Shown here: positions 1 through 13,388 of the stretch, in pieces
Layout: the number at the start of each line of letters is the position of its first letter
Numbering within the stretch: the first letter of the stretch is position 1
Source of the DNA: Litoditis marina
Lineage: Eukaryota > Nematoda > Chromadorea > Rhabditida > Rhabditidae
Assembly: GCA_964036275.1 (NCBI GenBank)
Contig: OZ038434.1
Coordinates: forward strand, 2,564,560-2,628,559
Length of the DNA stretch: 64,000 bases
Direction: 5' to 3'
Program-made: the position numbers and the translations under genes
Notes under the pieces: generated by a model
Seen by the model: the letters and a program-made list of their open reading frames with translations, nothing else
What the model was told of the DNA's origin: nothing
Databases searched by the model: none

Positions 1-2592
1 CAAGTATCAGTAAGCACAGAAAAAAATTCTCGCGTTGAAGTTGAGGAAATGTCACGAAGTACGCAGTCGACTCTGGGGAAAACAAAAATTTCAAAAAAAC
101 AAAAGTAGGATACCGTATACCCCCCCCCCCCCCCGTCACCATGTGGCACGGCTAATCAGTTGAGACCTGTCATTAGATCATAGTAAAAGGAATGATATCC
201 CGGATAACACTCGAGATCTGGTAGATGTAGTTTGTATAACAAATGTTCCACAATTAATTCTCTCTATGCTTATTAAAACGCCTTTCAGCTTACTCTTCCT
301 CTCTCTCTTTCTCTCTTTCGCTCTCTTTTTCACAATTCCCGTAGGAATTGACTCTCACATAACTTATTTAACTCAAAAAACTGCGTCTGGCACTTCTTGG
401 AGTCAATAATTATGATGCTGAAACTGAGTACTTTTTGTCTACTCAGAGCAATTTTCTTCCCGCAATTCTAGTTTTAATTAGTTTGTGCAGACAAACACCA
501 CGGAATCGAGACAGCTTCGCGCGTTAACTAAAAAAAAGTTTAGTATACTTATTTTTTTGTTTTTCTGTTGTGTGACTAAACTTGTATTTTAGTTGTTATT
601 ATCTGTTACGGTTTTTGAGCAGTTCAAAAAATAGCTCACTTTAGAAGCAAGAATGAGCTTTTCATGCCAATTATCAGCGCAATTTCCGCAGCACCTTCCT
701 GTACACGAACACATAATAGTTATTTGTTGCACTTCTGTTCGAGAACTGGTAACAACGTGAATAATAGAAGTGGAGTAGTTATGTAAAACGTAGAAATGAA
801 TTACCTGATATACACTAAATCATTTCGTGATTCTGAATCATGATGTGTAAACGTTTCACTTAATCATAACGTTGTCTATCAGTTTTTCTCTCTCTCTGAA
901 TGTTAACAAATTGATAATTGAACAAATAAAATAGCTAGAATAATTTCCAGTCTGCACACTTTCAAGAACGACCAACTCAACTAGCTCGTAATCTCATTTC
1001 CAACACAACTAGCTCTGCTACTCAATTTCTTGGGAACCATTGAGAAAGAAATCTGAAGTAAGTGTCCACCATCAGATGAAGACAGTATGTGTATGCTATC
1101 TGCCATTTTGATACATAATAGAGTAGAGTTGTTTGTAATATTTGGCAATTACCAATGATCCTAATCTGTCATTCATCATGTACATTGCAAAAAAATCATG
1201 TTTCCGAGAAAAATCATCTCTTATTAGTTTTTTTTCTATTTAGAGAGCATTGAGCAATGTTGTACTTCCTATTAAATTCCTCTTCCTACTCATTGAACTT
1301 CCTATTAAATTTCTATGAAACTTCTGGACATTTAACATGTTTTATTAGAATTTGCTTTGAATGTTCTGAAGTTGACAGCTCTCCGTGTTATGATTGTCAC
1401 ACTTGAAAAAAACGTTCTGGCCTTACGACCTCATGGGAAGCTTATATGATTTCTTATAGGAGTTCTAACAATGTACACAGAATGAATCAAAGCAAAAAAC
1501 CACGCATGATGCTCATGAGTGACTCTCATGAATCACTCTCATGAGTGCGTTTTCCAGTGCCAGACAATACAGGATAAGAATTGAATTTATTAATCATTTA
1601 TTTGTTTAATGTAATCCAAAATGCGGCGGGATAAACAGAGAACAGAGATGAATGAACGAATGAACGATGTATCCATCAATCTGGGCAACAACTGCTCCAG
1701 ATTGGCACTGCCATGCATTTTTGATCCATTTTATGTGCGAAAAGCTGTTTGTCGCTAAAAAACAATTGCGTTCAGCATTCGTATTCACTGGGGTCAATTT
1801 CAATAGAGAATTTCTGACTAGTTTGTTAAATTTTTCATTCGTCTTGATCCTATGTATTCAATGTTTTTGCCTGAATCAGTTAGAAAACCACGAAATGATT
1901 CATATACTGCTTCTAACATTATAAGTTTCTAACAATTAAGGTCGACGGTTTTGTCTGTTTTTACCGTTTAAATATGCCCGAATTGCGGGAATTTCATGAA
2001 AACCGTCGAAACTATCCAACCCAGCCTACGTGCCTAGGACCTTGAATAACTTTTGTTTTATCTGCACTCTCTACAATGTAATGAACACCGCCTCATGTGG
2101 TTAATTCGTTAACTAATTCTCTCAATCGAATTATGCTTGCAGACATGTTCAAGTTCTCGGATAAATCGTTCTTGTTGTGGAATGTGCGTTTTTTCAGCTT
2201 TAAATGTGTTTCATTCGTATGAATAGTGCCTGAATCTTTGATAAGTAGCAGTGGTCTCTAACGCTTTTTTTGACAGTGAATCTATAAAAACCTGTCCTAG
2301 AATATGAAATAGGTCTCGCCATATATAATGAAATGTTGATTTGTTCGTGTCCAATTATTATTCAACAATATTATACATTCAAGTATATTCATGGCTAATT
2401 CCCAGACTGCAGTCCAATTGCTTCTGGCATTCATTTTCTTTCTACACTGTTTTTTAAGTAGTGTTCTAACTGAAATGTTCCGTACTAGCAGAGAACTTAA
2501 ACCAGTTATAGTTCTGAGATCCATTTTCTCATTTTCATCCTTACAGCTCTCACTAAATTTCCCGTACGTTCGAAGACGTACTGAATTCGCAA
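1..2592. other. Gene-free left flank
   Basis: No exon chain could be supported here. Visible items are a C homopolymer at about 121-134, a short CT-rich tract at about 296-326, and a TCATGAG-rich short palindromic stretch at about 1505-1550. ORFs here are short and have no recognisable family pattern. Confidence 0.5.
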
Positions 2593-5500
2593 ATGTGGAA
2601 TTGTTCTGAATTTGAGTCATCCCCTACTTTCTTCATTTATGCTCTATGGACAGGAAGCCTCCTAACTACCCCTGTCAATCTGTTTGGAATATTTTGTATT
2701 ATTTTCAAGGTTCGTTGGAAAAGGTGTAGTATAGAATATAATTTAAGGGGAAGTGAAACGTTAGTCGTTACGGTATGAAGTACAAGTGATCCAAATTAAA
2801 GTCTAGGTAGATGAACTAATTGTGTTCTGATTAATTGGGTTTTGTTCATTACTTATGTATTGTTTGCACTTATTATCTTAATGTATGGGATATAAACTAT
2901 GTACGAACGGAGCTGAGTATGTAAAAGCTGTGGATTTTGCTGCACCGTCAGTAAACTGTAGAGACTTTTTTTTGAAACCTGATTTCCTCATCAGGTTACT
3001 CTCAGTGATAGTAACTGACGAACTAACGGAAACGACGTTTTGACCTAAACTTGGAGCAATCGGTTATTGATGTAATATTCAGTTTTCAGACCCCATCACA
3101 TCAGAAAGACTGTCAGGTCTCTCTGCTATTCTACCAAATTCCCATTTCTCTAACGGACTTCATTCTTTCTGTCATGGAGACCCCGGTTCTCTATCTACCT
3201 CTGCCTTTAGCATTCCCTAACGGACTTTTTCGAAGTTTGGGTGTAGATACGCAGGTAGGTTCCATGGATACTTAGTTTTCACGTGTGTCGCTTTCGGCAT
3301 TCCGACGTGTGGATCGATCATGGAATTGTTAAATATTAGGCAATTTTTAGATTCGTAAAGCACATATGATACAGTTACTACAACATTCATACAATTGTTT
3401 CTTGCAAACTCGATATCTTCAATACCAGAAAATTCATATCATATTGACTTGATTATTGTATGAATTTACGTTTGAATGACACAGCACACCTGAAAAGTTA
3501 AAACCTCTGCCGCGTTAAACCCATGATTTAATTTTGCGAGAAATGAATCTCAAACTATGATCACAGTAGAACTAGATCCTCTTGGGCCTGTTCGTTTTCC
3601 AAATCACACCTATTCTCTCAAATACTTACACTTTCAGTCGTTGTTCGTTCTGACCATGTGTGTTGTGACTCTTTCGATCAGCTCCATACTTCAACTTTTC
3701 TATCACAGACTTCGCGTCATCTCTCCGCCTGACGCATGGTTTCAGGTAAGCTTTGTAACCTTCTTAAACAAAATTCAAATGAATGGCTTGATGGTAATCA
3801 AAAAGTAGTTTCCTAACACCCCAGGTTCTTTTTCTTCAACTATTCACGTGCACGTATTGAAAAATTCATGAGATGTAAGAGTATCATAATGTCTGCAGAC
3901 ACTATAAACATCTCCGGAGCACGTTAGTAGTTATCGCTCGAGCGCTTACATTTATTGAATATCTTCATTATTGATTGAATGAATCGAACGCTTAAACTTA
4001 TTAAATTAATCTTATTGAAACGTATCGTAACGAACAATGTTATCGAAATCAACCGATATTCCTTATTTTCAGAGCAGTCCCATTGTCTATAACATCACTG
4101 TTGTTTTGTTGTTTTCATTCGCGATCGCGGCTCCGTTTTTCGTCCTTCAATTCTCAATTACACCCGTCGATTTTGAGGAGCAAAAATTACACCTAGCCCA
4201 GGTTTGTGACTGTGTTTCACTGATTGGGGTCCAAAGTTATCGAAACTTTCAAAAAAGTAATCTTTCAGCGTGACTGCCCGTTGACGTACTGGGCGTTAGC
4301 TAACTGTAAATAAAGACTCATAGATGAAATTGAACCCAGTCCTCATCACAAGGAGCAATAAAATTGAATTCCTTAGGGCTTTGAACACGATCTTTCAATT
4401 CTATTATGAATGAGGGGCTCACAAATTGTCCAACCATTGAAAGCTAGGAAAAGGTGTCCCATTGCTACTTGTCTAATGTCTAGACTATAGTTTTTTTTAT
4501 AATAATGCATACGTTTTTGCTAGAATGACCTCACCGCATTGTGACTCACCCTGACAAAAAATTCTTTGTGGCTGTTTCTGGTTTTCATGCTCTCATTAAA
4601 ATAACACAACTTTTAGACGTACAGTTGTGCCTCGAACCTTCTCAGCTTACCATACGTGGACACTTTCAACTGGCAAATTATTACTACCATGGCTTTTATT
4701 GTTGGAGTCGAAGGTGAGCCGATGTTGAATTCATACTCATAGATAGCTTCCAGTTGCATGAAACACTAGAGTACGGAATATACCGGCACGTTCTTCCCAT
4801 TCTGCGTCTCTCACTGGGCACCCTATGTCGCGACGCATCTTATACTGTTAGTCAATCGCATAGTCACGTGAAACATGGTAAACACAGCAGAACTCATGCA
4901 ATGACAAAGTGCACGATTTGTCATTAGAATTCTAACTTTACGATTTGTCATTAGAATTCTAACTTTACCGGCACGTTCTTCCCATTCTGCGTCTCTCACT
5001 GGGCACCCTATGTCGCGACGCATCTTATACTGTTAGTCAATCGCATAGTCACGTGAAACATGGTAAACACAGCAGAACTCATGCAATGACAAAGTGCACG
5101 ATTTGTCATTAGAATTCTAACTTTACGATTTGTCATTAGAATTCTAACTTTACCGGCACGTTCTTCCCATTCGTGTGACTATTCAATTCACTTCTCGCGT
5201 GACTATTCAATTCACTTCTCGCGTATTCTACCCAGCTATAATTCAATGAGTTATGCAAAGCGGTGCAAGAATTTCATAAAACGTGAATGTTTCAAATGTT
5301 TAGTGACCCACCGCCTCTAGGGAAGTTCATATCATAACTATATCCACAGAATACCACTTTTAGTCAGCATTGTCATTATACTGTCTGGTGCTATGGGATA
5401 TCGAACATATCGTGTTATTACAACTTCCCCCGCTATTTCGGAAAGAACCAGACAACTTCAGAAAAAGTTCCAGCTGTCAATTTGCTGTCAGGTAGGTAAT

Positions 5501-6348
5501 AATATAATGAGTATGAGTAATTACAGCGTTCAAATGGTAAAAAGTATAAGTGTGGTTCTCACAGGTAATAACCCCCAACAGCTGCTTTTTTTAAACACCT
5601 TGTAGAAAGTAGATTATTGCAAGGTACCGATGCACTTTTATGTATGTTTCGCTATCACACAGTGTTTGTAGTTGAATCATTATCTGGTTAGAATGCGTAA
5701 ATGGTGGCGTGCATTGAAATCAAACTACAACAAAAATTTCGTCCTTCACTATATTTGTGTACGATTGTGAACTTTTCCAGGTGTTGGTGCCAGTCAGTGC
5801 CATCGCATTGTCTTGCTCTGTGTTTTCGCTAGTGGTCTTAACGGAAACGTTTGGGTTGCAAGGTAACGTTGTTACGTTCTTACGGTAGCACCAAACTTGC
5901 TCTGTTGGTCAAGAGACTTTTCCATCAAACTACTGTTTTTCTTGTTTCATATGGCTTTCTTGATCATTTACTAACTAGGTTAAGCACTATCAGTTTCAAC
6001 CACATACACTACGGTTAAAAACAATGCACCGTACAGTATAGACGCTATTGTATCTGAACAATTTGGTATTCAAATTGTGATTTTCGTGGAGGTCAATTTA
6101 TGTTTGTGAAATGTATATTTTCGTCACCTTCGTTCAGTCAATGTGTTACAGTTCTGGTCAACCTAGCCGTTGTTCTGCTTTCTTGTGTCGGATTCATGGG
6201 CACAACTACTATGATAGCCTTCAACACGTCCTACATGAGCTTTGTGAACCAAATAATCGATCGAGTCTTTGCCCGAAATCAGAGCCAACCATTTTCGTCG
6301 AATGTTGTACAGCGAATGGAGAACGGTAACAATGCGACACCTTCTTGA
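2593..6348 (+). CDS. Srh-like seven-transmembrane chemoreceptor, paralogue 1
   Basis: Predicted G-protein-coupled chemoreceptor of the nematode Srh type (Str superfamily), expected in sensory-neuron membranes. Exons: 2593-2709, 3090-3254, 3638-3745, 4073-4201, 4617-4713, 5364-5491, 5781-5862, 6152-6348; they sum to 1023 nt, 340 residues plus stop, with all phases consistent. Family marks are PVNLFGIFCIIFK at the end of TM1 (Srh genes have PIHIFGxYCILFK-like sequence), the YLPLPLAFPNG stretch of TM2, LQLFYHRLRVISPP at the end of TM3, SERTRQLQKKFQLS before TM6 and VGFMGTTTMIAFN in TM7. It is the most diverged of the four: the NxPY motif after TM7 reads NTSY. Intron 5 holds a MITE with internal tandem repeats. 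The start is the ATG that gives a 39-residue first exon, as in the other three. The family call is from memory of Srh patterns; a related Str-superfamily class remains possible. Confidence 0.85.
4782..5171. repeat. Tandem repeat, 185-bp period, about 2.1 copies
   Basis: ACCGGCACGTTCTTCCCAT recurs at 4782, 4967 and 5152. The two full blocks look almost identical, which suggests a recent duplication. The array is confined to receptor 1 intron 5. Confidence 0.85.
4842..5225 (+). mobile_element. MITE family A copy with internal 185-bp tandem duplication
   Basis: Lies in intron 5 of receptor 1. It starts with ATACTGTTAGTCAAT and ends with a duplicated GTGACTATTCAATTCACTTC segment, which together form imperfect terminal inverted repeats. 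Inside, a 185-bp block beginning near 4782 is repeated (starts at about 4782, 4967 and, partial, 5152), and each block itself carries a 27-bp direct repeat ending in CTAACTTTA. The core shared with other copies is GTCACGTGAAACATG followed by AAACACAGCAGAACTC. Confidence 0.65.
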
Positions 6349-8864
6349 AAGCTCTGAGATGAGCTAACATCTGATACAATTTTCAGAACACCGGAGCAAG
6401 AACGTGAAAATTACATTATCAAAACGTGTGAAAAAAGTCGGTCACCTGTCACTAGAACACATCTGACACAGTGTTGTTGTCTTTTATCATTAGCATCTTA
6501 TTTCATAGTTGTTTGTTCTTTTTTGTTTGTTTATTTATTTTGTTAGTTCTTTGAAGTTATACGTCTGATTTTCGTTAAGTTAATTTAACTTATAAAGTTC
6601 CTAGAGTACGTGAGTGTCACGTGTTGTTATAAATATTTTACTTTGTAAGTGAACTTCATACCTGCCTATAGTCTTTCTGGTACAATACTTCGTGCTCTCT
6701 CACGTGTGCCATTGTGATAATTTTCCACAGACGTGAATGTTAGATGGTGTTTTTAGTTAGACTTCCACATCTTTCGCTTTACACTTAGTGTTATTTAATA
6801 TTGTATATATTTTTTCACTTCCCGTGCCGCACTTTGTTCAATTGGAATGGATTCAATAAAATTTGGATCATTTTGAAAGCCATATCGCAGAAGGCACCCA
6901 TTTCTTTTTCGTTCGTTACGCAAAACTTGAAGACGATGCTACTCGTGCTCGTCAACAGTGATAGTTTGTACGGCAATCTAAGTTCTTCAACAATAGAGTT
7001 ACTTTCCATAGTTTTGATTCCAGTATAGATTGAATCAAACTTTATTTACTGTTCTCTCAAAAGTTCATTTACTCAAAAGTCCGTTCCGCAATGAGTGTTG
7101 TTTAACGAGGCAATAATTGGTGTGCGGAGTAATATTGATATTCACCTCACTCCATGAATAGTAATCTGATTGTTTTTCTATTAAGGTTTAGCGCCAACCA
7201 TATAGCTAAGTCGTCAGCTGTCGACAACTACAACTCGCTAGGTGAATGAATTTGTTGTTTTTCAATCACACTTGAAAAATCCTTGCTGGTTGTTTGGGTT
7301 CGTCTGTAATTAACAAAGTGGACCTCCGATCAGGCAAATTGTGTGTCTCTCCTAACAGGTTTCTTTGGCGTGGTAGAAATCCCTGACAAACCTCATGAGC
7401 AATATCCGACGAACTTTTCATGATATTGTATTTAATGCTATGCTTCAAGATTAGGGGTTCACGTAGCTCATGAGGTGTTGATAATATTTTCATGAGCTCA
7501 TATGAGGTTCTTATTAGGTTTAAAGGATTGCTACACCGCCTGGCTTCTCTATACATTTTGAACCTCTCATTACATTGACGACTACTAGTCAAAACACCTC
7601 AGGCAAACGTCGCTTTGACTGAAGATTAGTGAATACTATATTACAAACCACAATAGAAAAGTATCATCGAGTGCTTGAGTGGTTAGGGTTCCGCAATCAT
7701 TAATTTAGCACCAATGGTGATCTGAAATTACCTCCTACAGCAGTTGTTATGAGAGTATCAATTATTGAAAGCTCCGTCTATAATTCGAGTTGGATTTCAT
7801 CCGTAGGGCGAAACAATATGTAATCTACTTGTGTTTACCATTTGTGTCTTTTTTCCGCTTGATGTTGATGTCATAGTCATCCCTTTCGCACCGGCATAGA
7901 CAGGAAATATAGATGGAAAAGGGTGGTGGTGGTTTAGAGGTCCTGTCTACACCGGGCGAGGACTATAGTTGCCACTAAGATATTGTTTTAGGACGAATAT
8001 AATTAAAGCAAGTTTCCAACAGTAGTTTAACCTTTGAATACTACGCACGACTTACTGTGGCGTACGTAGTTATTGAATTACACGAAAACTATACAAAACA
8101 CTTTTGAATAATATGTTTCATATACAAAGATATTCAACACGAATACAACAAATAAACAAAAGATTCAATCGATAGTTTCGTGGTTTCGTTTCTAATTGTG
8201 TTTCGATGTATTACTCGATTCCAATTCTCGTTTCGCTTACATTTTAGGTAGCGATGTAGAAAGTATAATTAGAGAAAGATAACTATAATATGTTTCGCTT
8301 TTATTCTCGTTCCTGTCTCGATTTCGATTCGGACATATTTTTTGGCCGCGATATAATACTCGAATTTCGATCACATTTTAGGCCGCGATATAATAATCGA
8401 CTTCGATCACATTTTAGGCCGCGAATTAGAAAGTCTAATGACGGCTCTAATTGGCGAGCTGGAGAACTCAGCTGCGAGCCATTCCGACGCCTGCGCATCT
8501 AACTTGTAGCGGCGCGCATTTGAATATACACTTTCGGCGGAATAGGTATTTTGTCGCCGCGACAATCCCTCAAACTACACGGTCTGACTCGGCATCTACA
8601 GGTTTTTGGTGTTGTGGTATTGAGGTGGCAGTACATTAGGTGATAGGGTGATAAGGTCCCACCATAAACGTATATCTGGTCGTGACAATTGTATGTGGTG
8701 ACTTACATCAATCGGTTATGTGTAGTTTAACAGAGTTGTAGCGGTTCTCATTTGAAGTTCACGTAAAATTTTCATGAGTTAGCAGGCTCGTTTGAGCTCG
8801 ATATCCTCGCAACACGTGTATTTACCGGCAACCTCGCTTCAGATTATATCAAGAAATATTCGTC
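6349..8864. other. Intergenic region between receptors 1 and 2
   Basis: No coding exon supported. It contains a possible poly(A) signal AATAAA at 6855-6860, TCATGAG-type short inverted motifs at about 7390-7510, and a degenerate short tandem array at 8240-8430. Confidence 0.5.
8240..8430. repeat. Degenerate tandem repeat of about 36 bp
   Basis: The motif CACATTTTAGGCCGCGA recurs, with diverged versions upstream (TACATTTTAGGTAGCGA, ATATTTTTTGGCCGCGA), each followed by an ATAATA-type stretch. About four imperfect copies are seen, some 440-600 bp before the receptor 2 start codon. Confidence 0.6.
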
Positions 8865-11800
8865 ATGATCGAGTGCTCGGAATATGAGCTATACCCAAGA
8901 GTGTATATCTACAATTTGTGGGCAGAGAACATATTCACACTACCGGTGAACTTATTTGGAACATATTGTATTCTGTGCAAGGTAAGTTGGTACAAATAAC
9001 AAAACCAAGAACATAACAGTATACCGTCGGTTCTTTGACAGTAGGAGAATGAGTTGAATAAGTTGAAGATCATTATCCGTTTTTTCTTCAGTGATTATTT
9101 TGCATGAATTTCATATAATATCTTTCCGAGAGAGAAATTTATGCAAGAATGTTTTTTTCTATCAATAAAGTTTTCCACCTGCTTTGGAAACCAGAGATTT
9201 GGGAAACCATGGGCCGTACTTCCCTACCAGACCATCTACATCTCTGTTCTCTCAATATTCGTGAACTGGGTCAAATGGCAAAAATGCATCTTCTCACAAG
9301 ACAACTGGCGGAAATCAGATGGGACATACTGGCAATGCAGGAGACAAAAAGACAATCTCAGAGCATGCCGAGATAAACAGATTTGGAGATCGGTCAAGGA
9401 CCACCACTGTGTAACATTGAGATGTGACGAAAAAAATTGAAACTTGAAACTTGAACCTGCTTCAATACTCACACGCACATGCTTTGCATTTAGTTTTCAA
9501 ATTTCGCTGATAAGGAAGTTCAATCGAATGGTTGGAGAGGGAAAGACCCATATTTGGATCTGATTTCAGGCATGTAACACGTGGCAATTTCAACAAATTG
9601 AGCAAGTACCATGTTTTTCTGTTTCAGAATAACGTTTGATCTGACAATACAAAACTTTCCGTATTGGACATTCACACTATAGTCTAGAACAAACAATAGA
9701 TGCCACTCTTGCCAGTTTCTAGTTGTGTTGCAGACATCTTCACAACTTCAAGACTATCGCCTTATGCTACTCCTCTATCAAGTTCCCACAACTATTCTTG
9801 ACTTTTTCATTAGTGTAATTGCCACTCCCGTTTTATTCGTACCCCTTCCTCTGGCCTACTCAGCAGGACTCATGAAATTTACCAAAATACCCGCACAGGT
9901 AACCCAAGAAACCAATCGTTTTTAATGTGCAGCTCCAGTTTAAAAATAGTATGGACCGGCAGTGCTCTCTCGAAATTTGCATGGCGACTTTCATTTGAAC
10001 GGAAAACGTTAAAAACAAATTGTTTTTTTTTGTCACAGTAGAAATTGGAACACAAACGAAATTTCATCCAGTTTTTTCATATATAATGTATGTACCTTTC
10101 CTTTCGAATTTTGTTTTGTCTTGCAGTGGGGTATCATATTCACTGCTGCCTCCATGGCCTTCATAATGTGTGCTGTTCTTCAACTATTCCACTACCGCGT
10201 CCAGGTTATTGCGGCTAATGGAAGTTGGTACAAGGTATGACCGGTAGAAGAGTTAACATATGAGTTGTAGTTTGGTCTCTCAAACACAGATTTGAGTACT
10301 TGCATAAACAGCATCAGACAAAACTACAAATACAACGCGAAGAACTGAAATGACGGGGTCTATCTATTCCAAACAGTCTAAAACTAAATGTTGATCTCGA
10401 ACAATATTGAGAGACCATGACGATTACACGTGATCGACTAAATTCATATTTGAACAAATTAGTCTTCCACAGATTTCTCGACAGTGGGTTATGATATCAA
10501 TCAATATTTCAATGTATTTGATTACTGCAATTCCATTTGCTGTGGTTTTATTTCAATCAACAACGAACAGTTTCGAACAGGCCCAAGAATTGTTTAACAT
10601 TGCTCAAGTAAGTTTCTCAAATGTTTTTATGTACTGTGTCTGGTGGTATAACTAACATTTCCACAAAAAGATCTGCTGTATCTGTTACAAAATCGACCAA
10701 AAATACAACTGACAATAACCGTTTCCCAGTTATTTCACATTTTTTCCGTGATAAACTTTTTTCAATACAAACATTTTATCATTCAGAATTTATTTGTTTT
10801 CATCATGTTCAGAATTTCTCGTGCGCCGCATCCATAATTCAAGAAACTCCTGTTCAAGTGTACGGAGAAAATACGATGAGAAGCCTGTTTTCTGTTACCG
10901 CCACTCATGGTACGACAATTACATGCAATTTGAAGTTAAAGGAGATAATAGACGTTTTTCAGTTTTAATATTGTGAAACTGTGCTCTAAATTACCCTGAT
11001 CTTGTGAAATGTGGAACAATAATATTTGCATTGCTGCATGCCATGATCAACATATTCCCTGAGTAACCTACGTTCTGTTTTTTTCTGTCATTTCAATATA
11101 AAAACGTTAATTATCTGTGTTACAGGCATGATCGTGTACGTACTGTCGATCTGTCTGGGTGTCATTACAATATTTGAAATCAGGTCGTCTGGAGCAACAT
11201 CGAAGCAAACTAAAAAACTACAGACCATGTTTCAAATATCTATTATACTCCAGGTATTTCAGCTTTCAGCCAAACTGTAGATCAAAAATTGTTGGTCAAG
11301 TTCAGCAAAGGACTGATCCTACTATGAGACTGATAAGCTCAATTTTAAGATATAGTTTTGCGTCGTAGTGTCAGATATTGAACCACAGAGTGAGTGTATT
11401 TTACTGTGAGTGTCAAAATCTGCGTACCGCAAATGTCAGGTTACACTCGATAAAAACCAATTGGCACCCAATTGAAGTCCAATATGTTTTTCAGGTGTTT
11501 GTACCAATTACCATTAACGTGGTTCTAGGAATTGTTTTCGCCTACTTGAATCTAGACAAACAATTCGATACACAAAGTGAGTTATGAATGGGATGAATGA
11601 GAGGGAAAATTAGGACGTATTTTTCTCTCACACTTTGACCTAAACAAACATCTGAATCTGAATATATTTTCAAAAACAGATGTATTTTTAAAACTTGGTG
11701 CTCAACGTATCCACTGTTCTACATATTACATGGCACAATCACCGTCTGATTCGAGTAACACTTTTAAATTGTATGTTATATTATAGAGTAGAGTAGAATG

Positions 11801-12195
11801 TTCATTCGCGATTGAACACGTGCCTTTTCACATTGGAATATGTGGCACTCCAGTTACAAGAAAACGGGTACATGAAATATAAAAAAACTAAATGTAGAGT
11901 ATAGTTTCTTCTGTTACGCGCTCATTGTATAATGTGCAGTTTTGCAGTACTGCACAATTGAAACAATGATCGTACTATGTGGGCGTATACTGCTAGAGTC
12001 AGTGGACTGATGATTTTTCCAGCGTATACCAACATTTTCATCTACGATCTTTCTATTCGTGGATTTGTGGGAACATTGATGTTGATTGCTTTCAACAGAC
12101 CATATTTGGATGAAGTCAAGAACATTCTAATGAAGATTGGCTTGCTCTCGCCAACTCCGAACCCAGATCGACGATCTAACAACCTACAAACATGA
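8865..12195 (+). CDS. Srh-like seven-transmembrane chemoreceptor, paralogue 2
   Basis: Predicted chemosensory GPCR. Exons: 8865-8981, 9734-9898, 10127-10234, 10473-10607, 10813-10909, 11126-11253, 11495-11576, 12023-12195; total 1005 nt, 334 residues. Exons 1-3 and 5-7 have exactly the same lengths as in receptors 1, 3 and 4. Marks: TLPVNLFGTYCILCK (TM1), SQLQDYRLMLLLYQVP (start of TM2), VLFVPLPLAYSAGL, LQLFHYRVQVIAANGSWYK (TM3 end), ATSKQTKKLQTMFQIS (loop before TM6), IRGFVGTLMLIAFNRPY (TM7 and the NxPY box). Conserved Cys in NFSC opens exon 5, as in all four genes. Intron 1 contains a LINE endonuclease fragment. A poly(A) signal AATAAA sits at 12476-12481. Confidence 0.9.
9203..9376 (+). 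mobile_element. Non-LTR retrotransposon endonuclease fragment
   Basis: Frame +2 of intron 1 of receptor 2 reads CSLNIRELGQ and then RWDILAMQETKR. This matches the opening of the apurinic-type endonuclease domain of LINEs (LNIRxL ... WDxxxLQETR/KR pattern), in which the QE glutamate is a metal ligand. The reading stops at 9376, so it is a short dead fragment. Confidence 0.65.
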
Positions 12196-12475
12196 ACATA
12201 ACTATTTTCGTTTATTTGATTATTCACGGACACGGATACGATCATTTCTAAACGATCCGATTTTATAGGTATTCCGATTATTGCCGACTAGTATTTGAAA
12301 AACGAAGTTTAAGTGATTGGGAGCAGAAACAAAGTAATCATTCATAATCATGTTGCAAATAGTAATAAAAAAGCTGAACCAAAATTGCATTTTTATGTGA
12401 ATGTTCAATTTGTTCAATGTTAATGGATCGATCGATTTACGAGAACTGTTGTTCATAGAGTTCTGAACAACAACA

Positions 12476-12481
12476 AATAAA
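12476..12481 (+). terminator. Poly(A) signal AATAAA for receptor 2
   Basis: AATAAA 281 nt downstream of the receptor 2 stop codon and the nearest canonical signal on the plus strand. Confidence 0.5.
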
Positions 12482-12796
12482 AATGTGGAAAGCACTGTTC
12501 AATGAAATTGTATCGTGTAGTATGACCTTATTTATATAACATACATGTTTTTCAATACGAAACAAGTCAATTACCCAAATGTTTAGAAACTGTCTTCTCT
12601 GCTGATCAACGAACAGGTGTGAAATGCCAGGTGCAATCATCTACGAACTGAGTTGATTACAACTCTCACTGCTAGTAGAACTTGACAAATGGATTTTTTC
12701 AATATTCTCCCCTTATGGTAACGGAAGTAACGTCGGTTGAGTTTTTCAATATTACAGTTACTCAGGAAAATTCACTTTCAAACTGCATTTTCTCCA

Positions 12797-13060
12797 GTTA
12801 AAGGGGGGGGGGGCTGCATTGAATGCCCAATTTGGCTAACGGCCTTAGCCGAACGGGCACGAGAGTCAGAGAAGTGCGCGCAATCAATATTCATAGACTC
12901 CAATCATCCTCTGCGTCTCTGACAGTAGGCAAAAAATAGTGAAATTTGGAAAACAGAGCTTCGAATTGGACATTCTAGTAAGAAAAGAACATCTATCGAA
13001 TTGTCTCAATTCGATCTTTTGTTTGAAAATTCATTGCAGCCCCCCCACCCCCCTTTAACC
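12797..13060. mobile_element. MITE-like element with G-run terminal inverted repeats
   Basis: The left end reads GTTAAAGGGG... followed by GGGCTGCATTGAAT. The right end reads ATTCATTGCAGCCCC... followed by CCCTTTAACC. The ends are inverted repeats of about 30 bp enclosing about 200 bp with no ORF. Similar CCCCCCACCACCTTTAACC ends occur at 16290 and 16400. Confidence 0.6.
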
Positions 13061-13313
13061 GAACAGTCGAGAAGTAAAATTTGCATGATTCACTTCGAAC
13101 TAAGAATGTGAAGGGTGCGGACCGATTGCAAAAATTCTTATCACGTTTAAACACAGCGTCCTTATCTCATTAAAGTTGCACGCTGCCCTCCTTCCTTCTT
13201 TCAACTTTCACCCTCCCCGAAAATAGAGGGGTACGGGGGAGAGGGAATTAAGTTTTCCTACTTTAAGGAAACTTTTTTTTAGCTCATGCGTTTGCACACT
13301 GGTTTTCCGGTAT

Positions 13314-13388
13314 CACTTCGTAGGTAGACATAGCGCATGTCCTGTGGCGAATACAACAGCGCATGGACATCTTAGAACCTACGAAGTG
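13314..13388. repeat. Short hairpin upstream of receptor 3
   Basis: CACTTCGTAGGT (13314-13325) is perfectly complementary to ACCTACGAAGTG (13377-13388), with further partial pairing inside (GCGCATGTCC against GGACAT). The hairpin is about 75 nt and ends about 420 bp before the receptor 3 start codon. Confidence 0.55.

Noticed and set aside
7266..7592. 108-codon minus-strand open frame
   Set aside because: No domain, no splice partners and lies in a region of TCATGAG-type inverted repeats.
7670..7720. tRNA-like A box (GAGTGGTTAGGG)
   Set aside because: No B box or stem pairing follows.
8290..8502. Arginine-rich open frames on both strands
   Set aside because: Explained by the degenerate short tandem repeat at 8240-8430.
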